A DNA stretch of 53,816 nt from an uncultured Anaerococcus sp. GTDB taxonomy: Bacteria; Bacillota; Clostridia; Tissierellales; Peptoniphilaceae. The notes under the pieces were generated by a model. The model was not told the origin of the DNA and ran no database searches. It was given only the letters and a program-made list of their open reading frames with translations. The DNA is taken from assembly GCA_900551095.1 (NCBI GenBank), contig URUJ01000009.1, positions 1 to 53,816 of the forward strand, read 5' to 3'. Within the stretch, counting starts at the first letter, position 1. Every line of letters starts with the position of its first letter. Both the position numbers and the translations under genes were made by a program. Below are positions 40,231-49,283 of this stretch, in pieces.

Positions 40231-42528
40231 TTATCTGATTTTTTCTATTATTCTTGATCTTGTTTCAAAGTCTTCACTTGTACCTGAAATAGAACTATTT
40301 TTCTTGGCAAGATTTGACATTTCGTCTAAGATTTCTTTTGCTTCTTTTATATCACCTGTTTTTGATGATAATTTGTCTATTCCTTCTGCCTTGTATCTCT
40401 TAAGACCTGAATCAAATTCATCATATTTTTGATTATATGTGTCTGATCCTTCTTTTAGTTTAATAGCTCCACTTCTAAGCTCAAGTATTCCCTTGTTAAG
40501 GTCAGACATGCCTTGAGACAAAGGATTTAAGGCATTTGTGTCAACAGAGCCTAGTTGTTTGAGGGCCTTTGATCTTTCATTAAATTCGCTTAAGCCCCCA
40601 GCCAATTTTTCAGAGCCGTCTTTAAGTTCTGCTGATTTTGAGTCTAAAAGATTTAAAGCTTCTGCTAGTTTTTCGACACCTTTTTTATTTTGCTCAGTTC
40701 CTTCCATTAATCTCTCAGAACCAACTTTTAGCTTATCTAAACCTTCGTTAAGGTCATTAATAGCTACTCCTAGTTTCATTAAATCACTTTCAGATAAGCC
40801 GTCTTCTAATTTTTCTATTCCCATGGATAGACCTTTAGAAGCTTTCGCTAAATCTTCTTTAGAAGAATTTACTTTTTGGCTCATCTCATCTAGACCTTCA
40901 CTAAGCTTAGAAAGTCCTGCATTAAGTTCATTTGAACCTTGACTTAACTCATTTATACCAGCATATATTCCCGCATTAATTTTTGCACTGGCAGCTAGAT
41001 TTTTTGCATTTGCATAAAGATTATTTTCTATTGCCCTTAGGCTTTCAATTTCACCTGACAATGATCCATCAACATTTTTAGCCTCTAAGCTTTGAATTTG
41101 TCCTTCAATTGCTGAGGCGTTATTGTTGATATTTGCCATTTCTCCTTCTACACTTGGTGCATTTTTAGCTGTTTCGCTAAGTTCATTTAAACCCGCTGTC
41201 ATTTTTGAAGAAGATTCGCTAGCACTTTTTAGACCTATATTTAATTTTTCTAAATTTTCTGCCATTGGTGTTATACTTTTACTGAACTCGTCAATTCCAG
41301 ATTTTAAAGAGTTAAGAGAAGTCGCAAATTCTTTTAAGTCTCCATCATCTTTTCCTTCAGATAATTTGGCGGATAATTCCTTACTTCCTTCACTTAGCTT
41401 GGTAATTCCTGCATTAAGTTCACTTGCACCTTGATCTAAGGCTATTGAACCTTCACTTAAAGCTCCTATTTTTGAATTGATTTCAGAAATTCCTCCAGTA
41501 TATTGGTTGATTCCTGCATTTAATTTTGCTCCACCATTATTTAAGCTAGTGATAGCTGATTGCATTGGACCTATTTTTTCTGGCAAGCTTGCAAAGGCTG
41601 TGCTCATTTGATCAAAACCTGATTTTAATCTCTCAGATCCATTTGCTAATTTTTCTGCACCGCCTGATAATTCACCAAGTCCCTTATTTAAACTTGCACT
41701 TCCGTCTTTTAGCTTGGCTGAAGCATCTACCAATTTTCCTGCATTGCTTGTTAATTCATTAATTCCATTATCTAAATCATCAAAAGATTCTAAAGTTTTT
41801 TCATCTTGGAAAATTTCGTTAGTTATCACAACATAAGCTTCGCTAGGTTTGAAATTAACTACATCCATTTCAATTTCAATCTCTTCTTTGAACTTATCTA
41901 GCTTATCATTTTCTAAAATACCGTCAAAATTTTCTTTTAGACCTGGGGCTAATACAGCGCCTACTATTTGATTTTTGCCGTCTTTAACAATTTTTGCATC
42001 TTCTGATTCAATGTTTTTAACTTGGCTATCATCAAAAGTCATCTCTGCTAAAACTAAATATGGAGCATAAACAGTTTTCCCAGATCTCATACTTTCTTTT
42101 ACCTTGTTATGGGCATTAATAGTAATTTTAACCTTACCAGACTTACCTTCTAAGTCTTTAAAATCTATTGCCTTGCCATCAAGCTCATATTTGATACTCA
42201 CATCTACTGGCAAATCTTTATCAGTCTTACCTTGGTAATAGAAGTCCTTATTTTGATCATTGATGTCAATTACACCATCTTTGGCTTCTATTTTTTCATC
42301 TGTTTCTAGATTTTTTATGTCTTTAAGATCTGACTTGTCTTTTATCTTTGCCTTTTCATCTTTATTTATCCAAACAGAAACAGTTTGATCTTTTGTTTCT
42401 CCTGCCTCTTTGGTAACAAAAATTGTTTCATTTTTACTAACTTTGCTCTCGCTAGCGTAAGCAATATTACCTCCAAGGATTGAACTTACGCTTAAAACTG
42501 CTAGAGCTTTTACAAATTTTTTATTCAT
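40231..42528 (-). CDS. Secreted Leu-x-x-Gly heptad-repeat protein
   Basis: 765 aa. Signal peptide (cleavage near AYASES), a beta-rich N-terminal part (about 30-260), then a very long region of heptads of the type L-S-x-G-x-x-x-L (for example GITKLSEGSKELSAKL, NELSQGSNELNAGLSKL), which form an extended helical coiled coil outside the cell. Proteins with these X-X-X-Leu-X-X-Gly repeats (YhgE/Pip-like) are linked to type VII-type secretion accessories and phage binding; no C-terminal membrane helix is seen here. It overlaps the MMPL gene by 8 bases, so the two products act together. Confidence 0.82.
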   Translation of the reverse strand: MNKKFVKALAVLSVSSILGGNIAYASESKVSKNETIFVTKEAGETKDQTVSVWINKDEKAKIKDKSDLKDIKNLETDEKIEAKDGVIDINDQNKDFYYQGKTDKDLPVDVSIKYELDGKAIDFKDLEGKSGKVKITINAHNKVKESMRSGKTVYAPYLVLAEMTFDDSQVKNIESEDAKIVKDGKNQIVGAVLAPGLKENFDGILENDKLDKFKEEIEIEMDVVNFKPSEAYVVITNEIFQDEKTLESFDDLDNGINELTSNAGKLVDASAKLKDGSASLNKGLGELSGGAEKLANGSERLKSGFDQMSTAFASLPEKIGPMQSAITSLNNGGAKLNAGINQYTGGISEINSKIGALSEGSIALDQGASELNAGITKLSEGSKELSAKLSEGKDDGDLKEFATSLNSLKSGIDEFSKSITPMAENLEKLNIGLKSASESSSKMTAGLNELSETAKNAPSVEGEMANINNNASAIEGQIQSLEAKNVDGSLSGEIESLRAIENNLYANAKNLAASAKINAGIYAGINELSQGSNELNAGLSKLSEGLDEMSQKVNSSKEDLAKASKGLSMGIEKLEDGLSESDLMKLGVAINDLNEGLDKLKVGSERLMEGTEQNKKGVEKLAEALNLLDSKSAELKDGSEKLAGGLSEFNERSKALKQLGSVDTNALNPLSQGMSDLNKGILELRSGAIKLKEGSDTYNQKYDEFDSGLKRYKAEGIDKLSSKTGDIKEAKEILDEMSNLAKKNSSISGTSEDFETRSRIIEKIR

Positions 42529-44593
42529 TATCTTTTCCTTCCTTAAATCCTTTAGTAGTTTTTTCTATAAATGGAATTGTCACACCTATTATAGCTGGTA
42601 GGAAAACAATAATTACAAGCATTGAAATTATCGCACCCCTTGCCAAGAAAATACAAATTGTTGAAACAATCTCCATTTTTGAGTAAATACCAACACCAAT
42701 AGTTGCTGCGAAAAATGAAAGTGCAGATGTGACTATTGATTTTGAAGTTTCTCTAACTGATAAATCTAACGCTTTTTCTAGGTTTCTTTGCTTTTTGTAT
42801 TCAAATAAAAACCTATCCATCATCAATATTGAATAGTCAATAGTAGAACCAAGTTGAACTACCCCGATAATTATTGAAGTGATAAATGGAATTGTGTGGC
42901 CAAAATAAAATGGAATTCCCATATTTATGAAAATTGCAAGTTCTATTGCAGCAATCAAAACCACAGGAATGGCAAATGACTTAAACACTACAGCTATGAT
43001 TAAAAATACCACCGCAATTGATGCTACATTTACCATCTTGAAATCTCTATCAGATAGGATTGTCAAATCCTTGGTAAGAACAGCCTCACCTGTTAGTTTC
43101 CCGTCTGGGTCATGAGCCTTTACGATTTTATCAATCTCAGCTACTTGATCATTTACCTCTTCTGACGCTGTCTGATATTCTGAATTTATCATTATCATCT
43201 GATAACCATTTTGTTCAAAATTCTTCTTTAGCTTATCTGGTAAAATTTCACTAGGTATAGTAGTTCCAGTAAGTGAGTTTATACTTAGAACATTATTAAC
43301 ACCTTTTACATTTTCAATTTCGTTTATCATAGCATTTATACTTGTCTTTGAAAGGTCACCTTTTACAACAACAAAATGACTTGAAGCCATATTGTAGTCT
43401 TCTTTCATCTTATTTAAGGCTACTATAGAATCTAGATCTTGTGGCAGTGACCTATCCAAGTTGTAATACAGATTAGTATTTCTTGATCCATATATAGCAG
43501 GGATAAACAATAATACAAATACTACAAATAATTTTTTTCTATGTTTAATTGTGAAATTTGCTGTCTTTTCAAAATTTGGTAATAATACCTTGTGGTTAAA
43601 CCTATTTACAAATTTTTCTGCAAGTAATATCATTGGTGGGAGAACTACTACTGTAGAAATAAGTCCTAAAAGAACTCCCTTACTCATAACAAGACCGATA
43701 TCCTTACCTAGGCCTAGCTGCATCAAAAGCAATACCAAAAATCCTGCAAAGGTTGTAAGTGATGAGGCAAAAATTGACGCCAAAGTAGAATCAATTGCCT
43801 TTGCCATAGCTTCATTTTTATTTTCATTTTTCTTTTTCTTTTCAACATACCTATGATATAGGAAAATCGAATAGTCAGTAGTAACAGCAAGCTGTAAAAC
43901 TGCTGCAATTGCCTTGGTAATGTAAGAAATTTCTCCCAAGAAGATATTTGTACCAAAGTTATACAAAATAGCATAACCGATATTTAGCATAAATAAAAAT
44001 GGTATAATTGTTGATTCATTGGCTAGAGATAACACAACAAGAGCAAGAGCTACCGCAAGCGCCACATAGATTGGTGTTTCTCTGTCTATTAAATCCTTAG
44101 TATCCTTAACCAAAGAAGAAATTCCGCTTAAGAATTTTTCCTTACTCTCGATAGCCTTTATTGAATCAATTGCCTCCATTGTCTTAAAGGAAGATGATGA
44201 TTCAGAAAATTTAACCATTAGAAGAGTTGAATCTTCAGCATAGAAAGCATCCCTAATTTCATCCGGTAAAAATTCATTTGGAACAGTATCACCAATTAGG
44301 GAAGTCTTTGATATAACATCCTCAACTCCGTCTATCTTTAAAATTTCATCTTTTAACACATCGGCATCATGATCACTACCCTTTAGTATAAGCATACCAG
44401 TTGCAGCATTTTTAAAGTCTTTATCTAATATTTCCTGCCCCTGAGTGGACTCGAGGTCACTAGGCAAATAAGATAAGATATCATAATTTACACCAGTTGA
44501 CTTATATCCTATCCAAGAAGGTATTAGTAATATTGTCATTACCAAAAGAACAAGTCTTGGATGATAGGAAATAAATTTTGATATTTTTTTCAT
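42521..44593 (-). CDS. MMPL/RND family transporter
   Basis: 690 aa in two homologous halves, each one helix, a large extracytoplasmic domain and five helices. The helix-4 proton-relay motifs are repeated: TTDYSIFLYHRY (about 246) and STIDYSILMMDRF (about 596). Extracellular segments YLPSDLESTQGQEIL and SLPQDLDSIVALNKM correspond. MMPL proteins export lipids or hydrophobic molecules with proton flow. The secreted heptad-repeat protein encoded next to it likely forms an extracellular extension. Cargo unknown. Confidence 0.9.
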   Translation of the reverse strand: MKKISKFISYHPRLVLLVMTILLIPSWIGYKSTGVNYDILSYLPSDLESTQGQEILDKDFKNAATGMLILKGSDHDADVLKDEILKIDGVEDVISKTSLIGDTVPNEFLPDEIRDAFYAEDSTLLMVKFSESSSSFKTMEAIDSIKAIESKEKFLSGISSLVKDTKDLIDRETPIYVALAVALALVVLSLANESTIIPFLFMLNIGYAILYNFGTNIFLGEISYITKAIAAVLQLAVTTDYSIFLYHRYVEKKKKNENKNEAMAKAIDSTLASIFASSLTTFAGFLVLLLMQLGLGKDIGLVMSKGVLLGLISTVVVLPPMILLAEKFVNRFNHKVLLPNFEKTANFTIKHRKKLFVVFVLLFIPAIYGSRNTNLYYNLDRSLPQDLDSIVALNKMKEDYNMASSHFVVVKGDLSKTSINAMINEIENVKGVNNVLSINSLTGTTIPSEILPDKLKKNFEQNGYQMIMINSEYQTASEEVNDQVAEIDKIVKAHDPDGKLTGEAVLTKDLTILSDRDFKMVNVASIAVVFLIIAVVFKSFAIPVVLIAAIELAIFINMGIPFYFGHTIPFITSIIIGVVQLGSTIDYSILMMDRFLFEYKKQRNLEKALDLSVRETSKSIVTSALSFFAATIGVGIYSKMEIVSTICIFLARGAIISMLVIIVFLPAIIGVTIPFIEKTTKGFKEGKDNE

Positions 44594-45048
44594 TTTCTAC
44601 TCCTTCTCTAAAATTAGGACCTATTAATACAAATAATAAGACTAAGATTAAAAAAATTCTATAAATTAATTTCTAATAAGTTTCTTCCGCTTATTTTTAT
44701 CAAACAACAGCCTCAAAAAATATAATTAATAATATATTAATTTTGATTTAATTATAAATTGATATTATCAAAATATTTCTAGGAAATATTCAATTATATA
44801 ATCCTGTTATTAACAATTAGTAATCTTTCCTTTTAAGTCCCGATAATATAATACGCTCTAATACAAACTAATCAAATTTCGAAATAATATGATTCATATG
44901 CATTATTTTATTGAATGTCTACTCCTAGCAAGTAATTTGCAATATTATATGCTTCACTATTATTTTTTTTATAATTATAGATACAAATAACAAACTAAAT
45001 ATTGAAATACAGCCAATTAATATATTTTTTAAAAAATTGAAAAAATGC
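44594..45048. other. Non-coding AT-rich region
   Basis: No gene, RNA gene or recognisable element. It holds one 8-bp palindrome (AATATTTC-tag-GAAATATT, 44772-44790), about 180 bases before the MMPL start, and the flavodoxin promoter region at its right edge. Confidence 0.6.
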
Positions 45049-45077
45049 TTGACAAATATCGAGGAATAGTTTATTAT
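45049..45077 (+). promoter_or_regulatory. Flavodoxin promoter
   Basis: TTGACA (45049-45054), 17 bases, TATTAT (45072-45077). Confidence 0.85.
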
Positions 45078-45085
45078 TAATTTAG

Positions 45086-45107
45086 TTGATATAGATTATC
45101 AATATCA
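45086..45107 (+). promoter_or_regulatory. Fur-box-like operator of the flavodoxin operon
   Basis: TTGATATAGATTATCAATATC contains TGATATAGATTATCA, 13 of 15 with the 7-1-7 Fur core TGATAATNATTATCA by my count, and perfect arms TTGATA/TATCAA. It starts 8 bases past the -10, where a repressor blocks initiation. Confidence 0.75.
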
Positions 45108-45129
45108 TAAATAATTTAAAGGAGTATAT

Positions 45130-45564
45130 ATGAAAAAAATCGCAGTTGTATATTGGTCAGGAACTGGTAATACACTAGCCATGGCTAATGAAATAGTAGA
45201 CGAATTAAAAAAATCTGACTTAGACGTATCTTTGATTAATTGTACAGATTTTAATGAAAGTGATATAGAATATTACGATGGCTTTGCTTTTGGTTGCCCA
45301 GCTATGGGATCAGAAGAACTTGAAGAAAGCGAATTCGAACCTATGTTTGAAAGCGTAGAAAAATCTCTTTCTGATAAGCCAGTTCTTATTTTCGGTTCTT
45401 ATCAATGGGCTGAAGGTGAATGGATGCAAACTTGGCAAGAAAGATGCGTAGCAGATGGAATTAACCTTGCTTGTGACGGTCTAATTGCCTATGATTATCC
45501 AGATGATAAAGCTTTAGAAGAATGCAGAAGAGCAGCAAAGGATTTAGCTAACGCTCTAAAATAA
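45130..45564 (+). CDS. Flavodoxin
   Basis: 144 aa. FMN phosphate loop WSGTGNT (residues 9-15), and a flavodoxin fold with GFAFGCPAMGSEELEES and FGSYQWAEGEWMQTW segments around the isoalloxazine ring. An electron carrier replacing ferredoxin when iron is short; a Fur-like box and consensus promoter lie just upstream, which fits. AAAGGAG precedes the ATG. First gene of an operon with the DUF3793 gene, one base between them. Confidence 0.93.
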   Translation: MKKIAVVYWSGTGNTLAMANEIVDELKKSDLDVSLINCTDFNESDIEYYDGFAFGCPAMGSEELEESEFEPMFESVEKSLSDKPVLIFGSYQWAEGEWMQTWQERCVADGINLACDGLIAYDYPDDKALEECRRAAKDLANALK

Positions 45565-45565
45565 A

Positions 45566-46111
45566 ATGAACGAATTCTTGCTCGTTAATTACGCATCGCA
45601 AACTTTGGCCAATAGAAAGCTAGCCAGTCTATTCACTTTTAAAAACACTCAAAATATTGATATAGGCGCAATGGTTTCAGAGTGGAACGAAATACTTAAC
45701 AAGAAAAATATGTTCGTAGAAATACTTAGTGACAAAAAAAATTCCGCTCAAATATATGCCTATAGACCCGAAAAATTATCGCTCGTATTAAACCAAACAA
45801 AGGTTAAAGCCCTTTTAAATAGCCTCGGCTATAATACAAATGACCTAAATCAATGTATAAAACACTTAAAATATAGGTTCAAAAGAGAAACCTTCCCCCA
45901 TGAAATAGGAATTTTTCTTGGCTACCCTTACGAGGATGTAGTTGGTTTTATCGAAAATAAGGGGAATAAATTTCTTGCAAACGGCTATTGGAAAGTTTAT
46001 GCCAATAAAGACGAAAAAATCAAATTATTTGAAACTTACAATAAGATTAGAAAATCTTATAAACGTATTTATGAAAGCCATGGGGACTTATCTTGGCTTT
46101 GTGTTAGCTGA
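45566..46111 (+). CDS. DUF3793 family protein
   Basis: 181 aa. DUF3793 hallmarks: an N-terminal TLANRKLASLFTF, AYRPEKLSLVL, RFKRETFPHEIGIFLGYPYEDVVGFIENKG and YWKVYANKDEKIKLFE. Function unknown; members recur beside flavodoxins in anaerobes, and this gene is one base after one under a Fur-like operator. A role in iron-poor metabolism is likely but unproven. Confidence 0.88.
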   Translation: MNEFLLVNYASQTLANRKLASLFTFKNTQNIDIGAMVSEWNEILNKKNMFVEILSDKKNSAQIYAYRPEKLSLVLNQTKVKALLNSLGYNTNDLNQCIKHLKYRFKRETFPHEIGIFLGYPYEDVVGFIENKGNKFLANGYWKVYANKDEKIKLFETYNKIRKSYKRIYESHGDLSWLCVS

Positions 46112-46183
46112 TATTAGCTAAACATTTTTAATCCCCAAAAAAGGAAAACTGTCAATTCCTTTCATAAAATTATTTACTATGCA

Positions 46184-46241
46184 AAAAAGAACCTGGAAGA
46201 AGGCGAAACCAATGCTTTTCCTTTTTCTAGGTTCTTTTTTA
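46184..46241. terminator. Bidirectional terminator
   Basis: AAAAAGAACCTGGAAGAAGG pairs with CCTTTTTCTAGGTTCTTTTTT over a 12-base loop; shared by the flavodoxin operon (+) and ldh (-). Confidence 0.85.
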
Positions 46242-46260
46242 TCTCTATTTTAATCTTATA

Positions 46261-47208
46261 TTATTCATAAAGCCCAGCTTCAGTCATTACCTTTCTCAAA
46301 GTATCAGCTGATTCTTTCATTCTTTCTTTTTCTGTGTCGGTAAGGGGCACATCTATTACCCATTTTACGCCATCTTTGCCTATCACAGAAGGAACTCCTA
46401 TAAAAATGTCTTTTTCCCCATATTCCCCATCAAGGTAGGATGATGTTGAATATACTGAATTTTCATCATTTATTATTGCTTCCACGAGTCTTGCAAGAGC
46501 GACACCTATGCCGTAAAATGTTGCCCCTTTTTTGTTAATTATCTCATAAGCGGCATTTTTTACCTTTTCAAAAGTATTTAAAAGCGCCATTTCGTCAACA
46601 TCTGAATGTTTTGATACCCATTCATAAATAGGAAGGCCTCCCACATTTGTGTGTGACCATACAGGAAATTCAGTATCTCCGTGCTCGCCCAAGATAAATG
46701 CATCCACACTTCTTGGATCAATTCCTATTAGAGAAGCTATTTCTTTTTTAAACCTTGAAGTATCAAGACTTGTACCAGATCCAATTACCTTTTCTGCTGG
46801 TGCTCCCGAATATTTCCATGTAGCATAAGTTAGGATATCTACAGGGTTTGATGCCACTACATATATCCCCTCAAAACCAGAATCCTTGATTTTTCCTATC
46901 ATATCCTTAAAAATCTTTAGATTTTTATCCACAAGGTCAAGTCTGGTTTCGCCTTTCTTTTGAGGAGCACCTGCTGTAATCACAACAACTTCCGCATCTT
47001 TGCAATCAGAATAATCTGCCTTGAAAATTTCTTTTGGTCTGGTAAATGAAAGGGCATCTGAAAGATCCATTGCATCACCCTCTGCCTTATCTTCATTTAA
47101 ATCTATAATTCCAAGTTTCCTACCAATGCCTAAAATGGTTGAAGCGTAGGCAAATGATGAACCTACTGCTCCATCGCCAACTAAAATTATTTTGCTATCC
47201 TTAATCAT
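46261..47208 (-). CDS. ldh: L-lactate dehydrogenase
   Basis: 315 aa. Rossmann glycine motif GDGAVGSS (11-18), Asp36 for NAD, Arg89 in KKGETRL, Asp149/Arg152 and catalytic His176 in LGEHGDTE. Size and LDLVDKN pattern fit LDH rather than malate dehydrogenase (Gln82-equivalent at GAPQKKGE). Reduces pyruvate to lactate with NADH. AAAGGAG precedes the ATG. The upstream region holds two palindromes that may be Rex- or CRP-type sites. Confidence 0.95.
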   Translation of the reverse strand: MIKDSKIILVGDGAVGSSFAYASTILGIGRKLGIIDLNEDKAEGDAMDLSDALSFTRPKEIFKADYSDCKDAEVVVITAGAPQKKGETRLDLVDKNLKIFKDMIGKIKDSGFEGIYVVASNPVDILTYATWKYSGAPAEKVIGSGTSLDTSRFKKEIASLIGIDPRSVDAFILGEHGDTEFPVWSHTNVGGLPIYEWVSKHSDVDEMALLNTFEKVKNAAYEIINKKGATFYGIGVALARLVEAIINDENSVYSTSSYLDGEYGEKDIFIGVPSVIGKDGVKWVIDVPLTDTEKERMKESADTLRKVMTEAGLYE

Positions 47209-47249
47209 AATATCTCCTTTTTTGTAAAACTTATTAACTTTTTTCTCTA

Positions 47250-47270
47250 TTGTTAATTTAATTTTAACAA
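47250..47270. promoter_or_regulatory. Rex-like inverted repeat upstream of ldh
   Basis: TTGTTAA-N7-TTAACAA. Half-sites match clostridial Rex operators, which usually have a 4-base spacer, so assignment is tentative. Confidence 0.4.
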
Positions 47271-47288
47271 AATTTATAGAATTTACTA

Positions 47289-47300
47289 TGACCTAGGTCA
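47289..47300. promoter_or_regulatory. TGACCTAGGTCA palindrome upstream of ldh
   Basis: A perfect 12-bp palindrome about 80 bases upstream of the ldh start codon and 6 bases from the cutC stop codon; a possible operator. Confidence 0.4.
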
Positions 47301-47305
47301 CACTT

Positions 47306-48025
47306 TTATTTTATAGAATCTATTGCCATCCTTGCCGCTTCCACAAGACCAGAACTAGTCCAGTTATAATCATCAAAAGATTTCCCAAAATTATCATAGT
47401 CAATTTCAGTTTGGCCAACAAACCTTGCTGAAAGGTGGAAATTTTCAATATGAGTATTTTCATATATTTCTTTTATATTTTCATGATTTACCCCACAGCC
47501 TGCCATAATTTCAATCTTATCACCGTATTTTTCTTGTAAATCTTTTATCAAATCTAAACCTTGGGTAGCCTTCGGTTTTTTGCCGGAAGTTAAAATTCTA
47601 TCAACTCCCATCTTAATTAATTCCTCAATTTTTTCTTCCCCGTCTGTTGAATAATCAAAAGCTCTATGAAGCACCACTTTTTTTGGAAATGCAAGGTAAA
47701 CCAGTTCTTTCATCTTTTCAATATCAAGCTTGCCTTCTTCATCAAGGACACCTAAAACAAAACCATCTATTGGCTTATCCTTAAAAGCTAAAATAGTCGC
47801 CTTCATCTGACCGATTTCAAATTCATCATAGGTAAAATGACCAGGTCTTGGTCTTACCATAACAAATTTTTCTATATCCTCATACTCACAACAAATATCC
47901 ACAAGGCCAGCCGATGGAGTTAGGCCATCAAGGCTTAAAGCTGAGCAAATCTCCACCCTATCAGCCCCGCCAAAATACGCTCCAATCATACCATCAAAAG
48001 AATCAATACATATTTCTAGTTTCAT
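47306..48025 (-). CDS. cutC: CutC family protein
   Basis: 239 aa from ATG 48025, with AAAGGAG five bases upstream; a GTG two codons earlier is less likely. TIM-barrel CutC motifs: LEICIDSFDGMIGAYFGGADRVEICSAL, VMVRPRPGHFTYDEFE, VLHRAFD and LTSGKKPKATQGLDLI, plus LSARFVGQTEIDYD at the end. Named for copper homeostasis in E. coli; its direct biochemical function is unproven. Transcribed toward ldh with no clear terminator between them. Confidence 0.9.
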   Translation of the reverse strand: MKLEICIDSFDGMIGAYFGGADRVEICSALSLDGLTPSAGLVDICCEYEDIEKFVMVRPRPGHFTYDEFEIGQMKATILAFKDKPIDGFVLGVLDEEGKLDIEKMKELVYLAFPKKVVLHRAFDYSTDGEEKIEELIKMGVDRILTSGKKPKATQGLDLIKDLQEKYGDKIEIMAGCGVNHENIKEIYENTHIENFHLSARFVGQTEIDYDNFGKSFDDYNWTSSGLVEAARMAIDSIK

Positions 48026-48089
48026 AAGCACTCCTTTGTTTTTCTATAATCATTATATCAAATAATGAATTTTTTGGAAAAAATCCCCA

Positions 48090-48127
48090 ATAAAAAAGCC
48101 ACAAGTTATAAAACCTATAGCTTTTAC
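48090..48127 (-). terminator. Terminator of the isochorismatase-family gene
   Basis: Minus strand AAAAGCTATAGGTTTT / AACTTGTGGCTTTTTT (48091-48123). Confidence 0.65.
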
Positions 48128-48131
48128 AATA

Positions 48132-48662
48132 TTACTCTTGAATAAAATCTTTAGCCTTAATTATATTAACCTGGCAAGATTTCATAGCTACCAGACTCGC
48201 CTTATGGGCCTTTTCACTAGTTGCCCTACACAAATCTTCAATGACTGTGACTTCTGCATCTAGAAGGGCATTTTTAATCATAACGGCATTGGAAAGAACA
48301 CAAATATCTGTGCAGATACCAACCATATAAATATTTTCGATTTTCTCTTTTTTATCTAATCCTCTAAGGTAGTCCACAAGTTCATAGGACCCAAAAGATG
48401 GCTTGTCTATAATCTTGTTATCCTTAGGGTCTATTTTTATTTCCCAACCTTTAGTTCCTCGAACACAGTGAGTCACAGGTAGGTGTTTTCCTTCAAGACT
48501 TTCCAAATAATTCTCCTCGTGGGTATCCCTTGTAAAAATCACCTCACCCTTAAATTCATCAACTAATTTTTGAATTGGTCCGACAATCTTGTCGTTCCCT
48601 TCATTACCAAGAGCCCCGTCCACAAAATCATTTTGCAAATCAACTACTAATAAAACGTCCAT
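48132..48662 (-). CDS. Nicotinamidase-like cysteine hydrolase (isochorismatase family)
   Basis: 176 aa. Catalytic triad Asp8, Lys87 and Cys121 (GICTDICV); metal-site residues DTH (46-48) and His60. The HCVRGTKGWEI block and size are typical of PncA-like enzymes, which release ammonia from nicotinamide to make nicotinate for NAD synthesis. Another amide or hydrolase substrate is possible. Confidence 0.88.
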   Translation of the reverse strand: MDVLLVVDLQNDFVDGALGNEGNDKIVGPIQKLVDEFKGEVIFTRDTHEENYLESLEGKHLPVTHCVRGTKGWEIKIDPKDNKIIDKPSFGSYELVDYLRGLDKKEKIENIYMVGICTDICVLSNAVMIKNALLDAEVTVIEDLCRATSEKAHKASLVAMKSCQVNIIKAKDFIQE

Positions 48663-48706
48663 GGTTTCTCCTTTTTTCTATTAAACAAATTAGCATATAA
48701 TCTTTA

Positions 48707-49135
48707 TTAGCCTTCTAATTCTCTTATTTCTCTATCAACCTTTTCCCTAATTTCCACAATGGCATATCTTAATTCTTTTAGGGCGACTAGATTTTCTTTT
48801 ATTTCTCCTTGAACCCTGATGTCGGTGAATATATTGTCAAAGACTAGGTCAAATAACTCGTCAGAAAGCCTATCTGGTATGGCATCTGGCAAACTTATAT
48901 CAACATCACTAAGTTCTTTATTTAGAGATTTAAGGCTAGCTGATATTTCTTCTAGGCTGAGGTTTGCCTCTCCTATCTTGTTTCTTTTCACAAGACTTGA
49001 AAACAATCCTCCGCCTAAAATATCAAATATTCCCCAAGATGATGCGGATTCTAGTTGGCTTAGGCCACAATCTATCTTTGCTATCGATATATCTGCAGCA
49101 CTTCTTGCTTCTTTTAATTCCTTTAGTCTGTCCAT
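48707..49135 (-). CDS. Small coiled-coil protein of unknown function
   Basis: 142 aa, soluble. An N-terminal Lys/Ala-rich helix, a short glycine segment (SSWGIFDILGGGLFSSLVKRNKI) that looks like a membrane-surface hairpin, then long helices with acidic heptads to the end. It lies 44 bases upstream of the nicotinamidase-like gene on the same strand. AGGAGGCC precedes the ATG. I do not know a named family. Confidence 0.65.
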   Translation of the reverse strand: MDRLKELKEARSAADISIAKIDCGLSQLESASSWGIFDILGGGLFSSLVKRNKIGEANLSLEEISASLKSLNKELSDVDISLPDAIPDRLSDELFDLVFDNIFTDIRVQGEIKENLVALKELRYAIVEIREKVDREIRELEG

Positions 49136-49245
49136 ATGGCCTCCTTTTTTACATTATATTTTATGGAAAAATATTTTCAACAAACTAGTTTATTGAAGTA
49201 AATATCTACTTTATGTTTTTGTTTATAAAAAATTAGCTTGGGTAT

Positions 49246-49263
49246 ATTATCTATGTAGATAAT
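49246..49263. promoter_or_regulatory. Palindromic operator at the superoxide reductase promoter
   Basis: ATTATCTA-TG-TAGATAAT, perfect 8-bp arms, ending where the -10 TATAAT (49264-49269) begins. Position and sequence suggest a PerR- or Fur-like repressor. Confidence 0.6.
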
Positions 49264-49283
49264 TATAATATATGGAGGATATC

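Noticed and set aside
47289..47300. Calling TGACCTAGGTCA a CRP/FNR site
   Set aside because: The flanks do not complete TGTGA-N6-TCACA on both sides, and no regulator is in the window; kept only as an unnamed palindrome.
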